DNA of 64,000 nucleotides from Marthasterias glacialis (lineage: Eukaryota; Echinodermata; Asteroidea; Forcipulatida; Asteriidae). The stretch spans positions 21,602,865 through 21,666,864 of the forward strand of contig OU452229.1 in the NCBI GenBank assembly GCA_911728455.2. Direction: 5' to 3'. Positions within the stretch are counted from its first letter, which is position 1; each line of letters opens with the position of its first letter. A model generated the notes under the pieces. The model did no database searches, was not told the origin of the DNA, and saw nothing but the letters and a program-made list of their open reading frames with translations. The position numbers and the translations under genes were made by a program. Shown piece by piece: positions 22,351 to 33,735 of the stretch.

Positions 22351-24091
22351 GTTCTTATTCCCGTGGACTCGATTGGGATTAGGGTTGATTATTTGTGCCA
22401 TGGATAAAATGTTGTTTCTTTGTTTTTAAAAATAATAATTTAAATATAGGGAGCACACAGAAGTTCTTGCATGGAGCGCAAAATTGTCAGATGTTAAATA
22501 AATGTGAATAGTTCGTAACATCCCGGTGTTTGTCGTTTTCTAAAGTTTTCTAATCACTGACTTTTTAATTCTAAAACGAACCACGTGACTTGACAACTCT
22601 ACTCTGACCTACTTTTTTTTATTTGTTACTACTTTTGTTCTTTATCCAAGATTTAATAATTTTAGGTCATCCGTCCAACTTCTCATTAAAAGGAACAGTA
22701 ATTTCCAACGGGGGTAGGGGTGGGATCCTTCAATGGGTGATTTTATTAGTATTATTTTTTTCCATTAATTAAAGTGAACTAATTAGGCATATGTCTCAAA
22801 ATCGTTCATAAATGATTTAAAACAGAAAATGTCTCACATTCTACCCTTATGATCTTCTGAGCCTGTCCTATCATCGGATTTAACTTTCCAAGAAAGGATT
22901 TTAGACTTTTATTTCTTTTAGGATGCACAAAGTAAAAGAGAACCCTACCCTTTAAAAAAAATAATTATTACTGCGACTGTTTTTTTTTTCACTGTAAAGC
23001 CTACTTGTTAAGGTGTTAATTTCTAGAACCCGTTCATTGTGTACGTTGTTGCCAGCGCGGCACTCCTTTAGAGTATACTTCATTCTCGTACGGACAAAGC
23101 ATTTTTTTCTTCTTCTTAGTTAAAATAGCACTCTTTTTGAGGGAGTTAAACAATTCTAGGGCACAAAGGCTATGACAGGGGCATGGGGGCAAGTGCCTCC
23201 GTTGCCCCCGTCCATAATGTCAAGTCTGTCTTCAACATGCTACCACAAAGTGTGTCATGTTCCCTATGCGCGAAAGCAATAATGCATGCTGACTCCTAAA
23301 CGCCAAAAAGTGTTCAGACTATGTTGCCTCTCAGAGGTCGCATTACTTCCTGGCGCATAAAATGGAGGGAAAACAACAGAGGGTGCTGTTTATATCGTGC
23401 GGTTCACACACTGATGCTTTTGTCAAGATCATACCAACAAATGCAAATGAGTTAAATTTCATTCAGCGAGTCAGGTTGAATGGACAGATTGCGCGACAAT
23501 GTTTACATGCAGTCACGTGACCTCCTATCGGGTATGACGTCATACAGCGATGAAAGAATACGTGTAAAAGCATAGGCCGTGACACAGAATGAGTACGAAA
23601 ACAGTAGATTTTACTTTCGTTAAGCGATGAATTAATTAATCAGCCCCTATTATTTAACCTTCTAAAAAGAGGTTTTTTTAGCCATGCACTACCGACCGGC
23701 GTCGGACGATGTAGCCACACCCGTCTGTTATTTTGTTTGTAATGTTGGCCTAAATCACTGTAAAAAAGGATAAACAACGTTGGAAAAGTGAGCATTAATA
23801 CCTAGCCTTGCCGAATTTCAAATAGGCAAAGGAATCACACAGTTTTGGAAAGCATTTTCTTTGGAGGATTTCAGCTTCAGAACTTTGAAATTTTTGAGAT
23901 GATAGGGCCTAACGTTAGGTCGCGCGCTGTACACATCGTGCACATTTTATAGTTACTTTCACAATTTTCAAGACTTGCTGGAACTGTCCTTACTGGCTTT
24001 ATTCAGCCACTTGAAGGTCTTTGGTACAAACTCTCGAATATCTTTCACAGATTTCGAGCGAGAAAATCCTCGATCGAATAAACTAAATGCA
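22351..24091. other. Intergenic stretch between genes 1 and 2
   Basis: AT-rich, with no supported exon. The one notable feature is the E-box/CRE pair at 23512-23544. Confidence 0.4.
23512..23544. promoter_or_regulatory. CLEAR/E-box plus CRE pair
   Basis: GTCACGTGAC at 23512-23521 is identical to the CLEAR palindrome bound by TFEB/MITF-type bHLH factors. TATGACGTCATA at 23533-23544 contains a perfect CRE palindrome for CREB/ATF factors. They are 11 bases apart. Position, 3.3 kb upstream of the LysM gene, fits an enhancer; function is inference. Confidence 0.4.
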
Positions 24092-25025
24092 TTAACCCTA
24101 TCAGGACCGGGCTTTTTTTGGACTTACGGGGACCGGGGGGGGGCTCAATGTGCCCCCCCTCCGTATTTTCCAAAGTCTTGGGCCGATTTTTATGAAACTT
24201 GCCACAAATGTGTATTTCACCGAGTTCTACATGATGGTGCAAAAAAAAATTCAAAAAAAATTGCATTAAAAGTAATTTTTGTAGTTTTTTTGCCCATTTT
24301 TGGTCAAAAATCGTATTTTTCCCATAATTTCCATATTTTTTGCCAGAATTCTGTAAAACTTTGCAAATTTGTCTTTCTTGACATCCTCAAGAACATTAAC
24401 ACCTTTTTCTTTACCAGAGTTACCATTGAGGGCGCTAAACAAGCTGTTTTATGTAATTTTTGGGAAAAAATCACGTTTTTACATGTTTCCACTTAAAAAT
24501 CGATGTAAACAGTCCTTTTAGGGTCCGAGTGTGCATTTATGAGGCCTAACTAACAACTCTATAGTATTTCTAGACCTCAAAAGTTCAAAATTATAATGTT
24601 GAAAATATTCCATAGATACAAAATTTTGCAAAGTTCGAACCCCTAAAAAACAGCTAAAAATACAAAATCCAAGATGGCCGCCAAAATGGCGGCCATTTTG
24701 GATTCCCACAATGCATCTCAAACTATCATGTGACATTTCGGTATCACTGTTGGCCACTAAAAATACTTAAAAACATAACATTTTGCTAAAAAATGCCCCA
24801 AAATCACAAAAAATCACAAAAACGAGTAATATTGGTTCAAACAAACGGTTGCCATGGCAACCACTGACCTCCAATAACAATCGTATTTTTACAAAATGAC
24901 CCTAGATAATTTTCAAGTAAAGTCAGAAAATTTGGTGGCGATCGAATGTAGCGTTTAAAAGTTACAGGAAAAAGTTTGGTAGGGGGGCACATTGTGCCCC
25001 CCCCCCCCGGTCCTGATAGGGTTAA
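24092..25025. mobile_element. piggyBac-like non-autonomous element
   Basis: Both ends are TTAACCCTATCAGGACCGG in inverted orientation, and TTAA is the exact flank on both sides. A TTAA target and a CCCT start are the hallmarks of piggyBac superfamily ends. The inner ends add G-rich/C-rich runs with a GGCACATTGTGCCC palindrome. The 934-base interior has no transposase; its longest frame is a translation of T-rich sequence. It would need a transposase supplied elsewhere. Confidence 0.75.
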
Positions 25026-26815
25026 TCATCGTGTACCGTACCGCCCTTTCATATGGAGAATTACGTGTGTGTTTACATATGATCAGTCTATTGCACTTGG
25101 CAAAAGAAAAAAACAAACAAACGCACAATTATTGCTTCGTTCGTTTCAATCCTAAAGCCCACTGATTATGAATTAGCCCTTTTAATCACCCAGGGAAATA
25201 TTCCGTCTGAAGAAACTGTCCAAGTCGAAGAAATAGCATTTTATAGAGCTCAAACAATTCGTCAGCGTTCATTATTTAAATTATTGTTGTTGTTGTCTTT
25301 TGGTTTTTATGTGTTTTGTTTTTTGTTTTGTTTTTGTTTTTTTACCCTCCGTTCTTTTATTTATTTAGAAATAACGAGAGCGGTACGAGGTAGCTCATTG
25401 GGTAGGAGCTGTTAATACTCCAAACATTCTAGCCAGGTTCTTGTGTTTATGTGTCTGAATTTTATGCTTTTGCAATTTGGTTGCTTTTTATATTTTTTCC
25501 TTAAAAACAACTCCTTCCAGTAAATAGCAGTTTTCTGTTTAAAGCCCCAGCCCAATATTGGTAAAGTGTCTGTCAATGCTTTCATTCTTTGCACAAATCA
25601 AGACATTTGTAATATAGCCGATCTGTGAAAATGTCAGCTCATTTCGTTGTTTCATTTGCGAGGCCGAGAAAACAGTAAAAATGCATTCAGCAATCTTTTT
25701 CATGCATTCCTATAGGCAAAGTTTTCGTCTCGCCGAGACGAAAACTAATTTTGGATCTTATTTCATTTATTATTTAAAAACGATAACACTTCAGGCAGAA
25801 AGAGTTCAAAGACAGTTTTCTCAAACATTGAGTTTATACCATGTACGGTATATGTAAATCTGTATATGTTTTTCTTCTTACCAATGTTCAGATGGGGATT
25901 TAAATGGGAGTGTGTTATCTTTTGGGCTGCATTTTTCTTTCTTCTTTTTTTTCTCTTTTTTGTATTTGTTATGTTTTTATTCATTTATTTTTACATAAGC
26001 GTCTTTTAGGCGGATTTTGGCGGTAAATACTTATTAGTATCATTACTTTATTATTATCCCTGGCTATACTTAAGCCACGTTTTCGACGTTGTCCACGACT
26101 AAAATCTAACGATCATTTGAACGACCTCCATGATTGAACACTTGATGATGTGAATTAATTTACTCTCCCTGAAGCAGTGATCACCTTCAATATCATTTTA
26201 AATGGCGGTGATTAATGGACAAGGAGATCAACTGGAGGGGGGGGGGCTGGCATTGTTGAAGGAATCCTGAAATCTTCAATTTTGGAGTATTTGGGGCTCT
26301 CAGGTGCGGCCAAAAAAATCAACATTGACCGGAAAAGAATGCTCAACCTTTTTTGTTCAAAGTAGAACTGTTTGGTTTATTTATTTATTTTGTTTATTTA
26401 TTATTATTTTTTTTTAATCTCGACAATATCATTGGTCATTGAAGTGTAGAAAAAAGAGAAGAGATGACATCGTTCACACGGCCCGACCGGCAACAGAGGG
26501 CGCTCTTATAGTAACGTTTAGTCTCTAACTCAAGCTGAATATGCTGACCTTGAAGAGGAGACTAGTCACAGGGAGGAGGGCGATGTGAAACCGTTGTCTG
26601 GTACTCTGACTATCTGCTAGAGGTGTATTGGTTTAAACAATATTCTACCAGACTACATCACCATAAAACGTACAATATATTTTTCATTTGACGATGTCGA
26701 ACATTGGCATCAGCAGTGAGTGTGTGTTTTGTCTTGATTAATTGATGATTTCTTCGCGGCAAGGAGAAGCAAGAAAAACTTACACTTTGCAGACAACAGC
26801 AACGTCTTCATAGCC
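25026..26815. other. Upstream region of the LysM gene
   Basis: Contains the family A MITE, T-rich and G-rich tracts, and CAACAGAGGGCGCT near 26494. No TATA box is seen immediately before 26816; the last 300 bases are moderately richer in CpG. The transcription start was not located. Confidence 0.35.
25539..25903. mobile_element. TTAA-flanked MITE family A copy
   Basis: About 365 bases starting TTAAAGCCCCAGCCCAATAT and ending in the inverse ATGGGGATTTAA. The middle holds CGTCTCGCCGAGACG, an almost perfect central palindrome. It is oriented opposite to the copies at 34475 and 57527. Confidence 0.75.
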
Positions 26816-26986
26816 ATGTCTACCCAGACGAAAAAGGGTGGCGAGAAATCGCTTCTGGGTCCCGCCAAGAAGTCGTACGGGCGATCGTACGGCAGCACGA
26901 AAAAATCGACGCAAGATATTTTCATCAAACACATCGTAACACCGAGTGACACACTGGCTGGGATTGCACTGAAATACGCCGTATCG
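26816..26986 (+). CDS. LYSMD1/2: LYSMD1/2 exon 1
   Basis: 57 codons from the start methionine to the middle of the LysM domain, ending in phase 0 at TCG|GTATGT. It carries RSYGST and the first LysM strand and helix (TPSDTLAGIALKYAVS). Confidence 0.9.
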
Positions 26987-29900
26987 GTATGTCTGCCATG
27001 TCTGCTGGTCTATGAACACGGTCATATACCATTCTTGTTTGTATAGCTCTCCATTGTCACACTTGAGTCAGATTATTTCACGTGTAAACTAATATAGCGT
27101 GGATAAATTAACATGGTTTCGCCTTCTTCGGGGGGAACCAGATTGTTTTTGTTTTGGTTTTTAAAAAAATGGTGTCCCCCCCCCCATTTCAAAATTGAGG
27201 AAAATCATTTCAGTTTGTTTATATATATATAGTTTATAATTATACTAGTTAATACTTTAAAAAAAAAAGGGAATTATAGGCCTAGACCCTTTTCTCAGTC
27301 ACTATTTTATCTCTCGACATGCTGGAGAAACGCTCACTTCACCATGTTCGCCCACCCACAAAGTAGTAGTAATACTAGTACAAAAAAACTAGTAGAGTGC
27401 GTAAACGTGCCACGAATCGCAACGCTTGATGGCCCTGATGGGAATGTTTGCATGACTATGAGTCTGACAGGTGTGTCCAGTGATGATGTAGTAGAACTAC
27501 TCTATAGTACTGGGTCCTACTACATGTAATTGCCGACCCCTGCCGGCCCCTACCGACAACTGGAAAAAACCTACCGACAACTCATTCCACATGCACTCTT
27601 AGAAACTGGCTTAAGCTTTATATAGTAGATAAAGTTATTGTGAATCCTAAAATCCTTATTTTTACTTCTTTGGTATCGGAGAAATAAGTATTTTCAATCA
27701 CGGAATGTGATTTTCCGCGAAGCAGTAGTACCGTCCGCCATGATGCTCGATTACACGCAACGGACTAAACCATTTATCGATGGGTATATAAGAATTTTGT
27801 ATGACAACAGAGGGCGCCCTTCTAAACTAGATCGGAAAATAATTCAAACGTGTTGAATTTTTTTCTTGATGAAGCGAAAAAGGTTTATAAATGTTCATAT
27901 TTAAATGTTACTTAAGAGACACTATAGCTTCCCAATCTGTAAAACTCCACATAGAAGGGCACCATCTGTTGTCATACATTTTTTGCTATACCCATTGATA
28001 AATGGTTTAGTCCATTACGCATAATCGAGCATCATGGCGGACAGTACTACTGCTTCGCTGAAAATCACATTCCTTGATTGAAAATACTTATTTCTCCATC
28101 AAAGAAGTAACAATAAGGCTTTCAGAATTCATAGTAACTTTATCTATTATATACAGCTTAAACCAGTTTCTAAGAGTGCATACGGAATGAGTTGTCGGTA
28201 GGTTTTTTCGAGTTGTCGGTAGGGGATGGCAGGGGTCGGCAATTAGTAGGACCGTATAGTACTACTGCTATTAACTGTTAGTACTGCAACACAAGGTCTA
28301 CTCCTAGAACTATGATGATGAGTTTGAGGTTTGTTCCGCTATCGTCTCCACAAACCTCATAGAGTGACATGTACAAAATCCTACTCGAAACTTTCTGCCC
28401 TTCACGTTTACATGGCTACAGCTCTTTTTTGAAATCAGATCTCGCCAAAATTTAGCCCCATACATTGTGCCAATACGCTGGGCTACCTCCTCCTCTTGGC
28501 CCAATGAACCCTGTAGCAAAATTAACTGGTATGAGGATATGTGGTGCACTGGTCCTATGGGCTGGTTCCATGTACCAGTTAATTTTACAATTCCACCGCC
28601 ATATTTGTTGCAATACTGTTTGAATGGGATCTGAATTACGGTGAGAATTTATCACTTTATAACAACTTTTAGTTTGCGGAGTGGATTTTCTGGACCAGTG
28701 CAACGCTCGATGAGAGTTCAAAGAACACACAGAGCCTAATTTGGGCAAGATCTGATTTCAAAGAAGAACTGTAGCCATGTAAACGTGAAGAGCAGAAAGT
28801 TTCGAACAGGATTTTGTACATGTCACTCTATGAGGTTCGTGGAGACGATAGTGGAACGAACCTCATAGTTCTAGGAGTACACAAGGTCTATCCCAAGTAC
28901 TGCCTGGTTGATTTTGCATAATAATTGAAAGGCACTGTCATGACTGTGGGAAGGAAGGATAAAGGTGTCAGCAGTGTTCCCTTTTCCTTCCCACAGTGCC
29001 GTTCAACCATTGACCCATTGTGCGAAATCAACCAAGCAATGTTTGCGATAGACCTTGACCTTGTTATGGCGGACCTTAAAGATTTGCGCTGTCTTTAAAG
29101 ATTGCGCTCAACAGTACTCTACTACATGACCATTCAATACCATCCATTGACATTGTTTTTCGAATGGTACATCATGTAAAACATGGAGACATCAGCCTGC
29201 AGTTTGATATCATGTATTGAATGCATACACTATAGTATAAATCACACAAGCGTGAGTGGAATACGGAAAAATATGGCGCTTCTGCATCTCATATCCAACG
29301 AGGCCGAAGACGGAGTGGGATATGGGATGCAGATGCACAATATTTTTCCGTATTCCACGAGCGCGTCTTCAAGCAAACGCGCTACTTTTGAAGTTACAGT
29401 GAATTTACCATCAGGATTCTGCAGATAGGAGTAAACAGTGTGTAAGAACATCAATTAGAAAACAGGGTGTGATACAGGCCATGCAATATAACTATACATC
29501 ACAATCTTGTTGCTATGGACCGACCAATCAGAATCGAGGATTCAAGTTTGCTTGAAGATAAAGACATGTACACACATTGTACGCAGTTACTATTTGTTAG
29601 TTCTGTACACAGCTGTGCCAACATACACAACCCATGCAGTATAGAGGGCATGCACAGCCATTTTCCCGCAGTAAACTTACGGCTGTTTTGACCTCAGTGA
29701 GGGCGCTGCTTGTACATATCTCTATGAGACTCATGACGTCAGACGCATAAGGTCTATGGTTTCAATTGATTGGTCAACTCGCCGGAAAGTATATATCCAA
29801 GAGTAAGATCAGCAGTAGGGTTTTACAAATTAACAAGTTGATGTGTTCTATTTTCATCTGTCACTAGGTTGAGCAAATCAAACGAGCAAATAAACTCTAC

Positions 29901-32201
29901 ACCAACGACAGCATCTTCCTTCGTTCAACGCTAAGTATTCCAGTAGGTGATCAACCCCTTCCAGCTCATGTCCTAGAGAATGCAACATCAAGGTAAAAAA
30001 TCGGATTCTGAAGATACTGTTCATCCGTAAAAAAAATTCACACTTTCCTGCCCCAACTTTGGAATCGTCCCAACTATAGTTGGGACCGATCCCAACTTGA
30101 GTGTTACAGTTTGGGTGGCCCAGATTGCCTGATAATGATGGTGATGGTGAAAACCGCAATCAGTGGGCCTCTAGAGTACTTTTGGATCTTCTCAAGTTTC
30201 TCTCGGCTTACCTCGGGGGCTCGGTTGTATTACGCTGTAATTATCATGGCAAAACTGGAGACCAACTTGAGAAGAATCCCACCTGCCAGAGGGTCTAGTA
30301 TTGCGGCCACCCAGTGCAGTGTATAACAGCCGCTAATCCCCTGCACGGTGAAAGATCTCGGGATCTCAGCTTTATAGTCGGGCCGTCCCAGCTGTAACAC
30401 TCAAGTTGGAACCGGAGCCAACTGCAGCTGAGACGATTCACAAGTTGGGACGGAACAATCTCATCTACATGTCGTTGGATATGATCCAAGGTTTATAAAG
30501 TGTAGCATGAATTATATTTCATTATGAATGTGCATAAAAATTCCTGACAGCATAAATAATTTTTTCATTGTCTCAACTAAAATATGGGTTACCTAAAAAC
30601 ATGAAGATGAGTAGAATTTCCACAGGTGGTTTATTGAAAACTTGAGAATTAATTAATTCCTCCAAAAACTAATGATCAAAAACGTGTTTATTAATAAGTT
30701 GTTGTTGTTGTTTTTTGTTTTTGTTTTTTTTTGTGTGTTTATTTTTTATTTTTTTAATTTATTTATTTATATTTTTTTCTTATTTATTTATTTATGTTTT
30801 TGTTTTGTTTTGTTTGTTTGTATTTTTTAAAATTTATTTATTTATGTTTTGTTTTTTGTTTTGTTTGTATTTTTTTTTGGGGGGGGTGGGTTTGGAAGGT
30901 TTTTTTTCAATATGGTTGGAATTTGCAGAATATCCATGTCAGTTTGTTTTTTCTGTCTCTTCCAGGGCGAACGGAAGCCCCATCCACAAAGTAGCCGTTG
31001 ATGCCGTTCTGTGTGACAGCTCTGAAGAGGAGGAGCTTGGAGGAGAAGAGAAGAAGGAGGACGAGGAAGGAGCGGTGACCGAAGATACCAGGGATATGCC
31101 CATGGATTTCTTTAATCGTATCGACAGGCAGATGAGAGAAAGGAAGAATAATATTGTGAAAATTGAGACGAACAGCAGGTGGGTTGGGAAACTGAAATAA
31201 ATCGAGGGGTTTTTAATCCAAACTACGTTTTACGTATGTCTGAAAAATCAAGCATGGAATTTCATGAACATGAAGAGCGTGGTGGCCATGCGGTCAAAAG
31301 CACAGGCTTCGAGCTCTGCCTCTGTCACAGTGTGGGTCTGGGTGTCAGTCATGGCACTTCTGTCTTTGAGCAAGACACTTCACAAAAATGACTTGGTCTT
31401 CTGGATGGCACGGTATTAGCCATAGGCCCCGTGTGTTAAGTGTAATGCACCTTAACAAATCTAGTACACCTTATCAATAAGAGTAGGGGTTTGCCCCTGG
31501 TGTGTCTGGTAGGGTTGGCTGCAGTTTACGCTGCATCACCCTGTTCACACTTATAAAGTGCCATGGGCCTCATTTGTGGGCGTCGTCATCATAGCACTGC
31601 ATGCACCATGCACCTGTTTTCAAAATATAATGAGCACTTTCAGACACCTGTAAATAAAGTGCTATGTATAAAAGTGAAAATAGTCAATATTTTCTTTCGA
31701 TAAGTCACCGCCTGTCATGAAAGTACCCTGTTTACAATTCACCTCTCAAAATCCTGTGAAGAACCCTTTTCAGGCCTTGATCTTAACCGAGGCCATCGAG
31801 GCCATTGGCCTCATGCCCTGTTGAGTTGGCCAGCATGCCCTTCAGAAAAATTGCACTGTCACGACCAACTTGGCCAGCATGCCCTCGTACAATTTCTCTG
31901 ATTTGGCCAGCAAAGGCCTGCCCCCGTTTTTCTTAAGATCGAGGCCTGCCTCTTGCATGTGACATAATGAGTCATTTTTCGCTTTCCATCTTTCGCTCTC
32001 TTTGTAGTGTTTCACAAATTGAAGCCATCTCACCAAACGTTCAGAGCAGCTCAACCAAGACGTCCCCATCGAGGGTGTCGTCCACACCAGGCTCGTCGGT
32101 CGACAACAGCTATCAAACAGGGACAGTCACAGTCAACTCGGATGCCACGCAAAGGAGAGGGGACGTACTGAATGAGCTCACCAGGGGCGGCGTTAGTAAA
32201 G
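26816..32201 (+). CDS. LYSMD1/2: LysM-domain protein, LYSMD1/2 type
   Basis: The start is ATG 26816 in the context TAGCCATGT. Exons 26816-26986, 29868-29992, 30966-31178 and 32008-32201 join in phase. Adding the candidate last exon at 44966-45003 gives 246 residues, close to vertebrate LYSMD1 (227) and LYSMD2 (215). Layout: basic N-terminus with RSYGST (23-28) as in LYSMD2; LysM domain about 39-83 (HIVTPSDTLAGIALKYAVS, then VEQIKRANKLYTNDSIFL, then IPV); acidic Ser/Glu linker; a DFFNRIDRQMRERKN helix about 147-160 that matches the conserved C-terminal helix of the family; Ser/Thr-rich tail. There is no signal peptide or membrane segment, so the protein is probably intracellular. LysM modules bind N-acetylglucosamine polymers in other proteins; the role of LYSMD1/2 is poorly known. 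The LysM module mixes LYSMD1-like and LYSMD2-like residues, which suggests a pre-duplication orthologue. Confidence 0.9.
27500..28268. repeat. Long foldback element in LYSMD intron 1
   Basis: Arms of about 300 bases are inverted copies: 27512-27830 and 27945-28255. Matching landmarks are CCGACCCCTGCC/GGCAGGGGTCGG, CTACCGACAACTCATTCC and its inverse, and CGAGCATCATGGCGG and its inverse. The left arm carries ACAACAGAGGGCGCCCTTCT, whose right-arm partner has decayed. No coding capacity. Confidence 0.85.
28300..28878. mobile_element. Mutator-like MITE with 11-bp target duplication
   Basis: The ends are the exact inverted repeat ACTCCTAGAACTATG, with about 160-base arms (both contain TAGAGTGACATGTACAAAAT). 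The element is flanked by the exact direct repeat ACACAAGGTCT at 28289-28299 and 28879-28889. Duplications of 9-11 bases and long terminal repeats are typical of Mutator-like elements. An inner inverted pair around 28517-28588 (TTAACTGGTA/TACCAGTTAA) may be a further unit. The 579 bases encode nothing recognisable. Confidence 0.75.
28881..29056. repeat. Foldback element adjoining the Mutator-like MITE
   Basis: Inverted arms begin CAAGGTCTATC (28883) and end GATAGACCTTG, with CTGGTTGATTTTGCA opposite TGCGAAATCAACCAAG and GGCACTGT opposite ACAGTGCC. The left end overlaps the target duplication of the preceding element, so that element apparently inserted at or in this one. Confidence 0.65.
29246..29370. 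repeat. Hairpin repeat in LYSMD intron 1
   Basis: GTGGAATACGGAAAAATAT and its inverse ATATTTTTCCGTATTCCAC are about 95 bases apart, with further pairing of GCATCTCATATCC and GGATATGGGATGC. It is non-coding. Confidence 0.7.
29868..29992 (+). CDS. LYSMD1/2: LYSMD1/2 exon 2
   Basis: The acceptor is TCATCTGTCACTAG. It encodes VEQIKRANKLYTNDSIFLRS and the rest of the LysM domain, ending in phase 2 at GTAAAA. A TATATAT site and a CCAAT-type ATTGG lie 75-105 bases upstream, but a second promoter is not supported further. Confidence 0.9.
30051..30450. repeat. Inverted-repeat element in LYSMD intron 2
   Basis: Left arm: CCCCAACTTTGGAATCGTCC, then CCAACTTGAGTGTTACAG. Right arm: CTGTAACACTCAAGTTGG, then GAGACGATTCACAAGTTGGG. 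Arms are about 65 bases and the unit about 400. It is non-coding. Confidence 0.75.
30966..31178 (+). CDS. LYSMD1/2: LYSMD1/2 exon 3
   Basis: Encodes the acidic linker (SSEEEELGGEEKKEDEEG) and the conserved MDFFNRIDRQMRERK helix. It starts and ends in phase 2. The open frame extends upstream into a T-rich intron, but the frame in the exon is fixed by the splice phase. Confidence 0.85.
31272..31575 (+). mobile_element. tRNA-derived SINE, family D, plus-strand copy
   Basis: A degenerate tRNA-like head (GTGGTGGCCATGCGGTCAAA) is followed by TTTGAGCAAGACACTT, CCCCGTGTGTTAAGTGTAAT, a GGGGTTTGCCCC segment and a TTATAAAGTGCCATGGGCC tail. The order matches the minus-strand SINE at 45787-46200. It lies in LYSMD intron 3. 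Confidence 0.6.
32008..32201 (+). CDS. LYSMD1/2: LYSMD1/2 exon 4
   Basis: The acceptor is TCTTTGTAG. It encodes a Ser/Thr-rich tail (IEAISPNVQSSSTKTSPS onward) to GGVSK and ends in phase 1 at GTAGGG. If this donor is not used, the frame continues 28 codons to a stop at 32285-32287, giving a 262-residue form. Confidence 0.7.
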
Positions 32202-33451
32202 GTAGGGGGCGGTCATTTTTTCCCGTGAAAAAAGTCAGAGTTTTAACCATCGATGTAAATAACTGGACAGAGCTCGTTGAGTTTTGAGCAGCTTTCCATT
32301 TGCATGGCTGATGTTTGTTTTGTCTTTTCTCATCGTATCATCCATTGACACCAACTTATTGTTATTATTATTTCTATTTTTATTCAAGTGTGAAAAAAAT
32401 GCTGAATTGAAATTGTGTAATAACAGAAAATATGTAAAAAAAAAAAAAAAAAATATGTAACTGAAAACCTGCAGACTTAAGAAGTCTGTCTGAAGATATT
32501 TAAACTTTAATTTTGTATGCCGTACGCAGTATTTATTGTCTAGTAATCGTGTGTTTATAGGTGTACAAATGTTATATTTATGCTTTTTGTAGGCACGATT
32601 TAAAGTGTAAAGGTTGACACCTGTGTGTGCCATGCAGAGTTGACTATTGGCTACGGCTACAGTCTGATTGGCGTGTCATCATGCGTTGAAGTATGGCAAC
32701 ACTCTCCGGGTTCTCCCCATGCTCAAGCTAGCGTATCAGGCCGATATGCGCGAATTACGGTCCGATACGCAGAAATTAAGGCCGATACATACACACACAA
32801 AAATATTTATTTTTCTTTTTTTTTATTTTTATATTAAATTCGCAAAACATCCTAACATAAAACCATTTTAAATGCTCCAGATTGCACAGTAGAGCTTTCC
32901 AAACCAAACATAAACATTAAATAAAAACATTCCAAGGACCTGCTACCAAGAACAGCATGCTTCGGCCACACTTTTGGGTCCAGAATGCCCCCCAGTTTTG
33001 AAAAATCCTGGGGGGAACCCTGACCCTTAGCAACAGCTGTAGCTGTAGCCATGTCTGCCAATTCAGATTCGGCCTAAGTCTGTTTTTAATGTTAATTCCC
33101 ATGATACAGACGATTCAAGATACAGTGCACCCTCTACATTTTCCTGAAAAGTGGTCTACTTTAAAAAATCACTCTTGCAACTCGGCAATTCACGGGCAGT
33201 TTTGGACCTTTAAATGTCCGACTCTCAAAAACATTCACCAGCCTCACAAAAAATACCATCTTGCGCCGTAAATACAAAAAAAACAACCTTTGCTACTTTG
33301 CAAACCACGAACGAACTTAAACTATCAGGGTCATGCGACGGGCGCTGCGATGGAGACGACTTATAAAACTTGGCGACCTTCTTCTATGATGCACTGCGAA
33401 ATTGACCTCTTCTTGGCAACTTGTAGAGGGTGCAATGTATAGACCATGTGA

Positions 33452-33735
33452 CCTGTGACATCACAGGTTTACAAAAGAGCCACAGAGCCTGGACTTCCTG
33501 CAGGCATGATTTATACACAGCCCAATGGAAGACAACGTTGAATCTTGTATTTTATGGAGATTGCACCGTGTGATTTGTTATCAACTTTTGATATGAAGAA
33601 AAGGGGGCACATCTCACAACTTGTTCAGCTGTTACTTTTATAACTTTTGAATTTGTGTGGAAAATTAGGACACAAAATAATAATAATGGAAAACATTTTG
33701 GTAGAGTGCCGGTATTTTCCATATGACTAGTGCAG
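33452..33735 (+). repeat. Dispersed repeat E, copy 2
   Basis: Inverse of 13994-14242. It shares AGAGCCACAGAGCCTGGACT, TTATCAACTTTTGATA and the end CCATATGACTAG. No ends with inverted repeats were recognised, so its class is open. Confidence 0.6.

Noticed and set aside
23975..24496. 173-codon plus-strand frame
   Set aside because: Crosses the left border of the piggyBac-like element and translates T-rich sequence; no transposase motif or catalytic aspartates.
30715..31200. Hydrophobic N-terminus for LYSMD exon 3 (Phe/Tyr/Leu-rich)
   Set aside because: Translation of a T-rich (ATTT)n intron tract before the acceptor at 30965; not a membrane segment.
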